A stretch of DNA of 64,000 nt from positions 287,501 through 351,500 of the forward strand of contig OZ025740.1 in assembly GCA_964019335.1 (NCBI GenBank). The letters run 5' to 3'. Shown here piece after piece: positions 27,579-37,546 of this stretch. The notes under the pieces were generated by a model. It ran no database searches. It had not been told where the DNA came from and worked only from the letters and a program-made list of their open reading frames with translations. Source of the DNA: Diplonema japonicum. Taxonomy: Eukaryota; Euglenozoa; Diplonemea; Diplonemida; Diplonemidae. A program made the position numbers and the translations under genes. How positions within the stretch are numbered: position 1 is the first letter of the stretch; each line of letters opens with the position of its first letter.

Positions 27579-30500
27579 TTATTTTCCTCTGCTCACCACC
27601 ATGCTGCGGTAAAGCCCATCACACCTCTCCATCAACTCACCTGGGGCCCCAACCTCCACAAGCTTACCCTTGTCCAAAGCAAGGATGAGGGTACTATCTG
27701 CGATGGTTTCCATGCGGTGGGCTATCGTGACGATGGTGGCTTCCTTGAAAACGTCTGCGTCCCTTATGGCGGCCTGTATAATCTTGTCGGTCGAGAAATC
27801 GACATTTGCAGTTCCCTCGTCAATGAGGACCACGCGTGCCTTGCAGAGCATGCAACGGGCGAGCGAGAAGAGCTGCCTGTGACCCGTACTGAGGTTGGCA
27901 CCTCCTTCAGCGATCAGGTCGTCCAAGGAGGAGAAGGTTTCTTTGAGCTGAACCTTCTCTAACACACCCCACAGGTCATCGTCAGAGCACTCCTCAAAGG
28001 GGTCGAGGTTGTACCGCACTGTCCCCGTGAACAAGACAGGCTCCTGGGGGATTAGCGTTATGGCCGACCTTCGTTGCTGTAAAGGCATGGCCGCCACATC
28101 TTTACCATCAAGGAAGACCTGCCCTCCCACAACCTCATTCAGACCCAACAGCGACTGGAAAAACGATGATTTCCCACTGCCCGTCCGCCCGACCACTCCG
28201 ACTCTGCTCCCTTGCGGGATATCCACCGTCATCCCTTGCAACACGACAGGGAGGTCCGAGCGGTACCTCACCGATAGGTTGGCCAGCCGGATCGCCCCTG
28301 TCCTCGGCCACTCCTCGTCCATTGTTTTTATCTGCAGCAAACAACCTTCCTCCTCTTCGGGCGGCAGCGAGGTGTAGTACAAGAGACGTTCCACGGAAGT
28401 CATCATGGTCTCCACCAAGCTTGAGTTCCTTGCCATGTACTGAAGTGTTTCCCCCAAAGACAGGGAGTATGTGAGGGCCAAGGCGTACACAGACGTCGAG
28501 ACCGTGTCCTTCAGGACAAGCCCCATCCCGGAAAGCAGCGTCACGAGAACCGCGCACATGATGTCCAGTCTGAAGCCGATCCATCTGTTCCCGATGAACC
28601 ACCAGTACCACGGCTTGGCCATCGCTTCCAGCCTCATCCCGAAGGCGTGTTGTATCTCGTCTTGTTTCTGAAAGGCTTTGATCGAGGTGATCCCGTTCAG
28701 GTTCGCGGAGAAGGCAGCGAAGACAGGCGACCTGCTCACCCCGTCAAGCCTTTTCAGTTCCCGCAATGAGCTCGTCGCATATGCCCGTAGCCATACAAAG
28801 ATACCGATTAAGAATGGGAGCGCGATTGCGATCCATGGGATAGCAATGCAGACAAGCACCATCACCCCAAGCACCATGAAGGCCATTTGAAGCGTGTCGA
28901 AAAAGAGCACCGGAAGCTGCTCGTCTATTTGCCCGAGGTCCGCACTGAACCTGTTGATGATACGGCCCAAAGGGTTTGATGTGAAGAAGGACATCTTCGT
29001 CCGCAACACCGAGGCAAAGGAAGAGTCGTGGATGTAGCTGTTCGCCCTCACCGTGATGAAGAAGAAGAGAAAAGCACGCATCAGGCCGAGCGAGAAGGTC
29101 GAGGCACAGACACCACCGTAGACTGCGAGGTAAAAGTGGTTCTGCTGCTCGTTTAAATCGTTGTCCGCCCAGCTGCTGAGGAAGTAGTCCCCGTACATCA
29201 TCGACAGCTGCCCGCTGAACAGTCCGACCAACACCACTGTTGCAAGGAACCGTCCCCCCGCTTTGATGTACTCCGCATAGGTCGTCCCTGTGACAGCTCC
29301 CCTTGCACGGTCTTCCGTTTCAACGAGCTTCACGGCAGCGTCCCTTTCTTCCTTTTCGTTTTCTTCTTCGTTTTCGTTTTCCTTTTCGTTTTCATCTGTG
29401 GTTTCATCTTGTGGTTTCAAAACTGTGGTTGGAGCAGCAGCAGCAATGGGCTCATGAGGAGATCCATGGTAAGAAACGGTCCCCTCGTCGGTCAGGGTTA
29501 CAATGCAGTTCGAGTATGACGCTGCCTTGGGCTGGTGGGAAACGAGCAAGATCCCGACTTTCTCCAAGGAGAGGATCGCACGCAGAGACTCGAGCAGGGC
29601 ATCGCAGACGCAAGGGTCCACTGCGGCCAGGGGATCGTCCAGGAGGAGGAGGCAAGCATCGGAGTACAATGCGCGCGCCAAGCTCACCCTCGCCTTCTGT
29701 CCGCCAGAGAGGTTCACCCCGCGTTCACCGATCTCGGTCAAGTCGCCGTTTTGAAGCTGCTTCATATCCGTGTCGATGCATGTTGCCTGCAGCACCTGGT
29801 GGTACCTCTCTTCTTCGAACGTTGAGCCGAACACGATGTTGTCCCTCACCGTACCAGCGATGATCCACGGGCTTTGCGGGCAGTATGCAACGGGGCCCCT
29901 CACCCTCACGCTTCCCTTTGTCACTGCTGCCTCCGACAGGATCGCCGACAATACTGTTGACTTCCCGCATCCGACCGCCCCTGACAGTGTTGCCATCTCC
30001 CCCTTCGCCACCTTCAGGTTCAAGCCAGAGACCACGTCGTCGCCTTCTTCCCACGAGCACGACATGTTTTCAATGTGCAAGACAGTGCTTTCCCCCCTCG
30101 GTAAAGGGTGGTCCGACACACCGTTGTCCTCGCCGGCTTCGAGGAACTCCTGTATACGCAGGATGGCAACGTGCATTTCCGGAACCGCTTCCAAGGCTCT
30201 CGAGAGCTTCTTCCCCATCGAGAAGCGAAGGGCCTGCAGCAGTGCGATGGTTGGGTAGGCGCTGTCTATCTCGAGCCGTTGCCCGTTGACGTAGATATAG
30301 ATGGAGAAGATGGCGAAGGACGCCAGGGCGGGTGCGGAGAAATATATCCCGAGGTTGAAGGCTTTTACCAGCTGCGACTTTAGAATCCACGAGGCCTCCG
30401 TGCGCCGAATGCGGGAAACCATCTTTTGGAAGGGTGTCTCCCACAGGGCCGCCTTCACGCTCAGCATGCCGCTGAGGAGCTGTGCTGTGAGGGACACTCG

Positions 30501-31373
30501 TTTGTCCGTTGCCTGTGCTGTCTCGTGTCGGAACCGCGACAGGAATCTCGCGCTGTTCAGCTGCATCAGGCTCACCATGGCGAGCACCCCGACACCTGCA
30601 GCCGCAGGACCGTAACCGACGTTTACCGACATCAAATAGTAGCAGACAACACAGTCCAAAAGGGACACCCACATGAACTGGACGTATACCATGCCTTGGT
30701 CAAACCTGAGCACGTCCGTCGAGACCAGGTTCATGATCTTCCCGTTCGTGTGCGCCATCCTCCCCGAGTAGCTCGAGTGAAGCAGCTTCTCGTGGATCAA
30801 AGCCGTGCACCCCATTCTGCAGCACCAACCCGTCCGCATCCCGTAGTAGAACAGCTGGTGGTGGATCACGGCGACTAAGAACGAACAGGCAACAAACCCG
30901 GCAGTTAGAAGACTGCCCTCCAGTAGGTCGCTGTCGTCGCCCTTGAACCAGGTCAAGAGGTAGCCTAGCAGAACAGGCTGTCCGATCACACAGGCAGATT
31001 CTCCGAAGGCGTAGAAGGCGGATAGGTAGAACTCCTCCTTGAAGGCGTGGTACAAGGCCCTCCAGAACCTCCATTTGTCCGAGCCCGTTCCCTTCACCTT
31101 GTTCCACCCCATTAGGAGTTTTCGATGCTGCGTGTGGGTGGTGTCGTTGTCGGCTAGCGGGGGCAGATCTTCGGCGTTCAGCGGCCTTGTCCACCCCAAG
31201 GCCAGCAAGGGGTTGATGTACGAATAGTTCACCTTTGACACCCAGCTGCCTTCTTCCCTCGGGGCTTTCTTTTCCTCCTCCGCCTTCTCCCGCCATGATT
31301 GTTGTTGGGTGCCGTTGTTCTTTCTTACGTTCTCTTGCCCCGCCGGAAGCGGGTTCTTTTCGGTTGCAGACAT
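27579..31373 (-). CDS. ABCC/MRP-type ABC transporter (full transporter)
   Basis: Start at 31,373 (MSATEKNPLPAG). The frame extends upstream, but only through G-run and A-rich leader translation. The product is 1264 aa, TMD1-NBD1-TMD2-NBD2 without an extra N-terminal TMD0. NBD1: Walker A GAVGCGKST (~465), signature LSGGQKARVSLARAL (~554), Walker B LLLLDDPLAAVD with Asp in place of the catalytic Glu. NBD2: Walker A GRTGSGKSS (~1062), unusual signature LSTGHRQLFSLARC (~1161; LSTGH instead of LSGGQ), Walker B VVLIDEGTANVD. One degenerate and one complete site is typical of ABCC proteins. An acidic Glu/Asn/Lys linker follows NBD1. Expected role: ATP-driven export of organic anions or conjugates at the plasma or vacuolar membrane. 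Flanked by direct repeats. Confidence 0.92.
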   Translation of the reverse strand: MSATEKNPLPAGQENVRKNNGTQQQSWREKAEEEKKAPREEGSWVSKVNYSYINPLLALGWTRPLNAEDLPPLADNDTTHTQHRKLLMGWNKVKGTGSDKWRFWRALYHAFKEEFYLSAFYAFGESACVIGQPVLLGYLLTWFKGDDSDLLEGSLLTAGFVACSFLVAVIHHQLFYYGMRTGWCCRMGCTALIHEKLLHSSYSGRMAHTNGKIMNLVSTDVLRFDQGMVYVQFMWVSLLDCVVCYYLMSVNVGYGPAAAGVGVLAMVSLMQLNSARFLSRFRHETAQATDKRVSLTAQLLSGMLSVKAALWETPFQKMVSRIRRTEASWILKSQLVKAFNLGIYFSAPALASFAIFSIYIYVNGQRLEIDSAYPTIALLQALRFSMGKKLSRALEAVPEMHVAILRIQEFLEAGEDNGVSDHPLPRGESTVLHIENMSCSWEEGDDVVSGLNLKVAKGEMATLSGAVGCGKSTVLSAILSEAAVTKGSVRVRGPVAYCPQSPWIIAGTVRDNIVFGSTFEEERYHQVLQATCIDTDMKQLQNGDLTEIGERGVNLSGGQKARVSLARALYSDACLLLLDDPLAAVDPCVCDALLESLRAILSLEKVGILLVSHQPKAASYSNCIVTLTDEGTVSYHGSPHEPIAAAAPTTVLKPQDETTDENEKENENEEENEKEERDAAVKLVETEDRARGAVTGTTYAEYIKAGGRFLATVVLVGLFSGQLSMMYGDYFLSSWADNDLNEQQNHFYLAVYGGVCASTFSLGLMRAFLFFFITVRANSYIHDSSFASVLRTKMSFFTSNPLGRIINRFSADLGQIDEQLPVLFFDTLQMAFMVLGVMVLVCIAIPWIAIALPFLIGIFVWLRAYATSSLRELKRLDGVSRSPVFAAFSANLNGITSIKAFQKQDEIQHAFGMRLEAMAKPWYWWFIGNRWIGFRLDIMCAVLVTLLSGMGLVLKDTVSTSVYALALTYSLSLGETLQYMARNSSLVETMMTSVERLLYYTSLPPEEEEGCLLQIKTMDEEWPRTGAIRLANLSVRYRSDLPVVLQGMTVDIPQGSRVGVVGRTGSGKSSFFQSLLGLNEVVGGQVFLDGKDVAAMPLQQRRSAITLIPQEPVLFTGTVRYNLDPFEECSDDDLWGVLEKVQLKETFSSLDDLIAEGGANLSTGHRQLFSLARCMLCKARVVLIDEGTANVDFSTDKIIQAAIRDADVFKEATIVTIAHRMETIADSTLILALDKGKLVEVGAPGELMERCDGLYRSMVVSRGK

Positions 31374-31779
31374 TTTTTTTTTCTTTTCTTCTTTTTTTTT
31401 GATTTTTTGGTTTGTTGTAAAACTAGCTGTGGTGGTGGTGGTGGGGTTTCTTTTTTTTTTTTTGGTGGAAACAAAAGATAATAGGAATAGATATGGGAAA
31501 GGGGGGGGGGGGGGGGGGGGTGTCAACAGACCCCTCCCCACGTAAGAATTTAAAAATAATAAAAAAGAAAAGGTGCAGCAAAGCACAGAGAAGAAAAGAA
31601 AATGAGTGCTAGCTAGACACAATGCAGGTGCTAGAACAGTATTGCATGTACTTACTAATCAAAAGGAGGGAGGGAATTTTAAAAAAAAAAAAAAGTGACG
31701 AAGTACTTTTTTCTTTTCTTTTTTTTTTTTAAAAGTTTTGCTGGGTTGTCGAAAACAAAGAAAAAGAAAAAAAAGGAAA

Positions 31780-32270
31780 TAAAAATAAATATCCCGAGCC
31801 GCAAGAACAAAAGAAAAAAAGAAAAGTTGGGTCTCTTAAAAAGGGAAGTGGGTTAGAGGTTTCGTACTGACTGCGATTCACGGCGAACAATCTTGCCTGT
31901 GAAACTCTTTCATTTTTCGGATAATCTTCGAGGGAACGAAGACAGGTAACGCAAACCTGTCCAAAAACGGCAGTCGTTTGTTTCTGTGAACAAAGGGAGA
32001 TAGAAGAGAGAAAGAAAAAGAGGGGGAAAAAAGGAGAGGGGGGAGGGGAAAAAAAGAGTGAGGCTATCACTTGTCTTTTTTTTTTTTTTCTTTTTTTTTT
32101 CCCGCTCTTTACAAGAAAGCTGAGTACAGTACTTGTTAAAAAAAGAAGGTGAAAAGTTGATGATGTTGTTGATTGTGAACAGTAGAGGGATAAGCCCAAC
32201 AATGTTACACCCACTACTATTCATTCTCTTTTTTTTAATAAAAAAGAAAAGAAAAAGGATTATTTTCGAG
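31780..32270. repeat. Right copy of the direct repeat flanking the ABCC gene
   Basis: Same sequence blocks and order as 26,960-27,560, about 4.7-4.8 kb away. Here the central part is shorter. A third, partial relative (GATAAGCCCAACAATG, CACCACTACT) is at 43,090-43,130. Confidence 0.75.
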
Positions 32271-32517
32271 CAAAAAAAAAAAGGGGGTTTCTTTGCTCGG
32301 CCATGAGTTTCTCCCCCCCCCCCCCCCCCCCGTTCTCGAGACTTAATTCTTAATTCTTTTCCTCGTGAGGGGGAAATCATAAGAAATTTGATAAACTTCG
32401 GTGTGGGTGCTCACCGTAAGAAAGAAAAAACTATAGTCAGAGAAAGACAACAAGTGTGGTCTTCGGTGTGTTGGGAACATCATGCAGACCACTGTTTGAA
32501 ATCTTTATGTACTGAAA

Positions 32518-32549
<32 letters not shown>

Positions 32550-32676
32550 CAACGAAAAACCAAAATCCACCATGATACGAAAACGACGTGTGGCTAGTAG
32601 CGGCCTACCGCGGTGGTGTTGCCCTACCTTTTGAAAGAAAAAAAACAAAACCAAAAAAAGAAACTCTCAAACTTTT
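32271..32676. other. No gene seen; C- and T-runs between the ABCC and ABCG genes
   Basis: Contains a C20 run at about 32,311-32,330 and a T30 run at about 32,520. The last 40 bp are the 3' flank of the ABCG gene. Confidence 0.5.
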
Positions 32677-34509
32677 TCACTCGAAGTCCCTTGCCCTCCT
32701 CGCCAAGACGAATGCAGCGATAGATCGAATGCCGACGAAGGCCGCAAGCATGATGAGGGTGTAGATCCACCAGTGGTCCCTGTTGATGCTGGAGTCGTGG
32801 ACAAGGGTTGCCACGACGTCCGAAGCCGCAGTGTTGTTGTCTGGGAGGTTCTTCTCCGAGAACTCGACGATGGTGCTGAGGGCCACCCCGTACTTCAGGA
32901 AGCAGCCCCACTGGATCCAACGCATGAAAACAGGGATCGCATCGCTTGTGATGAAGAACCCCGCAAACAGGATCTGAGGGACAAAGATGGCCGGCACAAG
33001 GTTCACTGCCGTCTCCGCACGAGTGGTCGATGCACCAAGCAGCAGCGCCGCCGACCCAGACACAGCTGCGAGGAGGGTCATCGCAAGCACGTGAAGAAAG
33101 AAGTCCCCTTGGTAGTCGACCAAGAAGTACACCGCAATAAGACCTACAAGCTGCTCAAAAAAGGCTACCGGAACGTCGATCATCGTCTTCGCAAGGAAGT
33201 AAGCTGCCGTCCCGTAGGTCCCTGTGATGTACTCCCTGATGAAGACCGGCCGCTCCAAAGGGAACACCAGCAGCAGCGGCTCCGCCGACAGGAACATCGT
33301 GTTGATGGATATGAAGACCAGCGCCCCCCAGTGGTTGTTCACCTCCTTCTCTACGTCCCCGCTGGTTCGGGCGTCCCCCCACTCGTCCCCAGCCCCCAAG
33401 AAGATGAGCCCTATGATGACGGACAGCACGATCGCCATCCCGAACCTGCTCATCAGTGTCATCTTGTCACGCAGCACTTGGTAGAACTCCCGCTTCACCA
33501 GGTGTCGGAACTGTGTCACGAAGGGTGCAGGGTTCGAGTCCCACATCCCAGACGCTGCTGAGGAGACACCTTCGATCTCGCTCCCCTCCTTCATGATGGT
33601 CTGCACGGTCTGGATCAAGGGCTGCACCTTGTCATCTGAGAGGGTCTGCAGGAGGTGCATCGCGAAGTCGGCGGGGTTGTAGTTTGGTTTGCAGTGGTGG
33701 CCGTGTGCCGCGAAGTGCTCCGCCACCCCCTCCACGGGCCCGTTGTACACCATCTGCCCGTAGCGCAGCAGCATCACACGGTGGAACAGGTCGAACACCT
33801 CACTGGAGGGCTGGTGGATCGTGCACACGATGGTGCACCCCGCCTCCGCCAACCCCCGGAGGATCTTCACGAGTTCAAACGCGTTGTGCGAGTCCAGCCC
33901 ACTCGTCGGCTCGTCCAAGAAGATCAGTGACGGTGACGAGATGAGCTCCACAGCCACCGCCGTCCGCTTCATCTCACCACCAGACAGCCCAGGCGACAGG
34001 ACGGACCCGATCAGCGTGTCGGCACAGCGGTCTAGGTTCAGCGAGTTGATCGCCCTGTTCACCAGCTCCTCCCTTTCCTCCTCACTCGAGTCGGGGAGCT
34101 TCAGGGCCGCCGTGAAGTGCAGGCATTCTCGAGGGGTCTGTGTCGCGAACAGAGCGTCCTTCTGCATCACGTAAGCAAGCTTCGTCTTGTACTGCTTCGG
34201 GTCCACAGCCTCCCCGTTCATCGTGATGCTCCCAGAAGCCCTTCCGTAAGGAGCCCTCCCCGCCAGCACGTTCATGAGGGTGCTCTTCCCCGCCCCAGAC
34301 GGGCCCATGATGGCGGTCAGCTCCCCAGGACGCAGCGTCCCACCCAGGTCGCTCAGGATCTGCTTCTTCTCACCCTTGCTCAGGTCCACAACGAAGTCGA
34401 GGTTGCTCCACTTCAGGGTGAGTGGCTCGATGAGCGACTTGTCATGGAAGCTGGTGCTGGTGGGGGCCTCCTCGTCGAAGGGGGCCGTCGTCGTTGGGGC
34501 GGTCGACAT
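32677..34509 (-). CDS. ABCG/WHITE-type half transporter
   Basis: 610 aa, NBD first and then the membrane domain (reverse order, as in ABCG). Walker A GPSGAGKST at 69-77, Q-loop region YVMQKDALF (~113-121), signature LSGGEMKRTAVAVELI (175-190), Walker B LIFLDEPTSGLDS (195-207) and H-loop IHQPSSEVFD with His232. About six hydrophobic segments occupy residues 350-600. Half transporters of this class work as homo- or heterodimers moving lipids or hydrophobic compounds. All ATPase residues are intact. Its strand and orientation match the ABCC gene downstream, but a shared transcript is unlikely given the 1.3 kb of repeats between them. Confidence 0.92.
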   Translation of the reverse strand: MSTAPTTTAPFDEEAPTSTSFHDKSLIEPLTLKWSNLDFVVDLSKGEKKQILSDLGGTLRPGELTAIMGPSGAGKSTLMNVLAGRAPYGRASGSITMNGEAVDPKQYKTKLAYVMQKDALFATQTPRECLHFTAALKLPDSSEEEREELVNRAINSLNLDRCADTLIGSVLSPGLSGGEMKRTAVAVELISSPSLIFLDEPTSGLDSHNAFELVKILRGLAEAGCTIVCTIHQPSSEVFDLFHRVMLLRYGQMVYNGPVEGVAEHFAAHGHHCKPNYNPADFAMHLLQTLSDDKVQPLIQTVQTIMKEGSEIEGVSSAASGMWDSNPAPFVTQFRHLVKREFYQVLRDKMTLMSRFGMAIVLSVIIGLIFLGAGDEWGDARTSGDVEKEVNNHWGALVFISINTMFLSAEPLLLVFPLERPVFIREYITGTYGTAAYFLAKTMIDVPVAFFEQLVGLIAVYFLVDYQGDFFLHVLAMTLLAAVSGSAALLLGASTTRAETAVNLVPAIFVPQILFAGFFITSDAIPVFMRWIQWGCFLKYGVALSTIVEFSEKNLPDNNTAASDVVATLVHDSSINRDHWWIYTLIMLAAFVGIRSIAAFVLARRARDFE

Positions 34510-34733
34510 AGTTTTGCAGTAGTTTATTTCCTGGAAGAATTTGGAGGGGGTAGGGTTTATTTAAAGATAATAATAAAAGGAAAAGAAAAGGTGCAATAAA
34601 CGCATAGAAGAAAGAAAATGAGTGCTAGATAGAGTACTTTCTTTTTTTTTTATTTCCTGTATACCACACTTACCCCCGCTGGTAGTTGCTGGTTCTTTTG
34701 CATTTTACTTTTTTTATATTTTTTTTCTTCTTT

Positions 34734-35702
34734 TTACTCACTGTATACTATATTTACCCAAGCTGGTATCTCAGCCTTCAAGCTGTTAAAACTGTCAATA
34801 CCTCTTCTAAAAACGATGGTTTCTAGTTTTTCGCATCTTTTAAAGTTACATAAACCAATGGAAGAGAGATTGGCCATCAAGCTCAAGTCGATGATTTCCA
34901 GTTTTTTGCACCCAGACAAGAAGCAAGAACCAAACGAAGAAAGAGTGACCATGGAACTCAAGTCGATAGTTTCTAGTTTTTTGCACTCTGACAAGAAGTA
35001 AGAACCAATAGAATAAAAATAGGTCATTGCATTCAAGTCGATGGTTTCTAGATTTATGCACCTAAACAAGAAGTAATCACTAATGGAGGTAACATTGGTC
35101 ATCGAATTCAAATTGATGGTTTCTAGATTACTGCACCCTGATAGAAATTCATCGCCAATGGTAGAAACACTGGGGAGGATGAGATCAACAGACGTCAGGT
35201 GTCACATTTCCGAAGAAACGAATATTTTATTCTTGTAACACAGCCTGTGGAGTCGGTGACGACAAGGAACCGAAGTCCAGAAGGAAGGTCACTGCTGCTC
35301 ATGGACAAGACTTCGACAGCTGGAGAGTCCCCCACCTCCACCACCAGAACCAGCTCAGGGTCAGCTGACACAAGACCCTCAAGCTCAGAAACCACTTCTG
35401 AGTTCTTGTCCTTCAGCTCTTCCAGACGGACTGTTCTCCTCTTGTTCACCTCCACATGGACCACGGAGCCCTCCACGAGCCCAAGTGAATGAACCTCTTC
35501 ACCACTGTTCCTGTCCAGGACCTCTCCCTCCCAAACCAGTTTGAACTTGCCTTCGAGTAAACCAGCAGCACACCCAGCCTTCTTGTACAGGCTCCCCACC
35601 GTCTCCTTCCGACACTTCCACATCGTGAACCCCGCCTCCTGTCTTCACGAACACTGTCATATCGTTCATTTTTTGATTGTGTTTCTGTTTTGTTAAAGGC
35701 AA
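34734..35702 (-). pseudogene. Ubiquitin-like/LRR gene, copy 4 (two frameshifts)
   Basis: Three frames are needed. MNDMTVFVKTGGGVHDVEV opens at about 35,666. A 2-bp loss at about 35,609 (CTTCCGACAC against CTTCCCTGACAC) shifts into the rest of the ubiquitin-like domain and linker. A second small deletion at about 35,200 (CAGGTGTCACATTT against CAGGTGGTCGCATTT) shifts into four LRRs (LETIDLNAMTYFYSIGSYFL.., LETIDLSSMVTLSSFG..) and a normal C-cap ending in NIVYSE. The 5' flank also differs from other copies: the MNGKRSDEG start is replaced by KQKHNQK. Probably non-functional, but a possible sequence donor. Confidence 0.85.
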
Positions 35703-36391
35703 TTTTCAATGTTCAAGTGGAAATCAATAGGTGGCTGAAGTGATTAAGATAGGGAAAATAAAACTCGATTAAAATATATATGAGATCAACAGACGTCGGG
35801 GGGTATTAAGGTGGCTGAAATGTTGTTGAAAGGGAAAGAATATCTGATCACAAGATTTTTATTGCTTCTCTTTTTCTTTTTCTTTTCATGACACCCTTCT
35901 TATGTTACACTTGGTTCTCTTTTCCTTTTTGTTCTTCCTTTTTCTTTTCTTTCATAGTGTCCAGGGTTAACCGATCACCTTCGGGTTTTGAAACCCGACC
36001 CGAGCAATTTTAGATTTTCGATCACAGTCGGGTTAATGATCGGTTTTTTTCTAATTTCGGATCGGTTTGATTGGTTTATGATCGGTTTTTTTCTAATTTC
36101 GGATCGGTCTGATCGGTTTTTTTTAATTTCGGATCGGTTTATGATCGGTTTTTTTAATTTCGGATCGGTTTGATCAATCCAAAACCCATATTTCTGGCAA
36201 AAAATACCAAGACCATGCTCAAATTTTTTTTTTTCAAAAACCCTATTTTGACGATCTGAGCCCATTCCAGCCATTAAAACCCAAAATAGAGCCTTATTTA
36301 AGGCCTTAAATGCAGTTTTGAAAAAACTGGTTTTCGGACTTTTTTATTATTTTCGTAAGAACTCACCCCAAATACTTTTTTTTAGGATAAA

Positions 36392-36670
36392 ATGTCCGAC
36401 ACTTGTTCCTCTTCCTCTTCTGAAGAATCTGTGACTTCTTCAGAGGTGCGATACAAGACTCAGCTCTTGGAGAAGAGCAGGGACCAGCTGGTGGCCCATG
36501 CCAAAAGGAGGAAATTAAGCTCCGTAGTTTCAATGTTTTTCATTATTGACTTTCGTGCCCAGTTAAAAACCCGCCAAAAACAGGGAGAATGCCGATTTTC
36601 GGGAGATAATCCTTTTCTAAGTTGTTTCGATGCAGGCGTTGTGTACCTGGGAGGTCTGGGAGACGAATAG
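36392..36670 (+). CDS. Short hypothetical frame inside the 36-kb element
   Basis: 92 codons. The first ~45 residues (MSDTCSSSSSEESVTSSEV, then KTQLLEKSRDQLVAHAKRRK) have protein-like composition: Ser/acidic, then a basic helix. After that the frame enters the tandem-repeat units and looks non-coding. It could be the 5' exon of a lost transposase or a chance frame. I do not recognise the family. Confidence 0.3.
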   Translation: MSDTCSSSSSEESVTSSEVRYKTQLLEKSRDQLVAHAKRRKLSSVVSMFFIIDFRAQLKTRQKQGECRFSGDNPFLSCFDAGVVYLGGLGDE

Positions 36671-37290
36671 AAGGGTTATAAGTATGGTTGCATGCTCTCC
36701 TCCCGTTCTAATTATTGATTTTTGATTTCGCTCCTATTTAAACAGAAAAAAGAAGAAAAACCGCCAAAAAAAGCGAAAAAACAGCTTTTCGGGAAAATAA
36801 TCCTTTTCTAAGTCGTTTTGATGCTCCCTGGGGTCGGCTTTGTGTATCTGGGGGGCCCGGGGGACGAATAAAAGGGTTATTATATGCATGGTTGCGTGCT
36901 CTCCTCCCGTTTTAATTATTGACTTTTGATTTCGCTCCCAATTAGGATCCTGCCTGAAACAGGGAAGCACCAGCTTTTCGGGAAAATAATCCTTTTCTAT
37001 GTCATTTTGATGCTCCCTGGGGTCGGCTTTGTGTATCTGGGGGCCCGGGGGATGAAACGAAGGGTTTTAAGCATGATTGCATGCTCTCCTCCTGTTTTAA
37101 TTTGATTTTCGATTTTTTTTGTTTTTTCGCTTTTAATTAAAAACCCGTCAAAAAAAGCGAAAAAACAGCTTTTCGAGAAAATAATCCTTTTCTAAGTCGT
37201 TTTGATGCTCCCTGGGGCCGGCTTTGTGTATCTGGGGGGCCCGGGATACGAATATAAGGGTTTTAAGCATGGTTGCATGCTCGCCTTTCA
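36600..37290. repeat. Tandem array, four units of about 190 bp
   Basis: Units begin at CGGGAAAATAATCCTTTTC at about 36,600, 36,790, 36,979 and 37,174. Each includes GATGCTCCCTGGGG(T)CGGC, GTGTATCTGGGGGG, GAAGGGTT and GGTTGCATGCTC. The first unit is the most diverged. Confidence 0.8.
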
Positions 37291-37510
37291 TTTGACGTCA
37301 ATTTAAAACCCGATTGTAATTAAAAACCCGCGGGTGATCGGTTAACCCTGGATACTATGTTCTTTTCTTTTTTATCTCCTTCGTCCTACTCATCTCTATT
37401 CAATTTCAACAATTCCACTATTTTTTTTCTCATCCAGTTGCCTGGGTACTCATCTCTTTCCACAAGCTTTGCTGGTTCTTTAGCACTTTACACTTTCTTC
37501 TTCTTCTTCT

Positions 37511-37540
<30 letters not shown>

Positions 37541-37546
<6 letters not shown>

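Larger units (their letters stand above)
35953..37359. mobile_element. 1.4-kb TIR element with internal tandem repeats
   Basis: Inverted ends of about 27 bp, beginning CATAGTRTCCAGGGTTAACC (35,953-35,979 and 37,333-37,359; one mismatch). They are flanked by an 11-bp direct repeat TTCTTTTCTTT (35,942-35,952 and 37,360-37,370), which is low-complexity and so weak as a target duplication. Inside lie GATCGGTTTTTTT-type minisatellites (36,030-36,180), a short frame at 36,392 and four ~190-bp tandem units. No transposase domain. hAT-like is possible; the class is not certain. Confidence 0.72.

Noticed and set aside
28135-31296. Antisense and alternative frames within the ABCC gene
   Set aside because: High-GC shadow frames of an intact, well-recognised gene.
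31374-31622. N-terminal extension of the ABCC frame (83 residues)
   Set aside because: It is translation of a G-run, TGG repeats and the A-rich leader. MSATEKN at 31,373 is a normal start for the family.
36030-36180. Protein coded by the GATCGG repeats (Phe/Ile/Ser/Asp-rich frames)
   Set aside because: Both strands give repetitive frames from a minisatellite inside a TIR element; no start context or domain.
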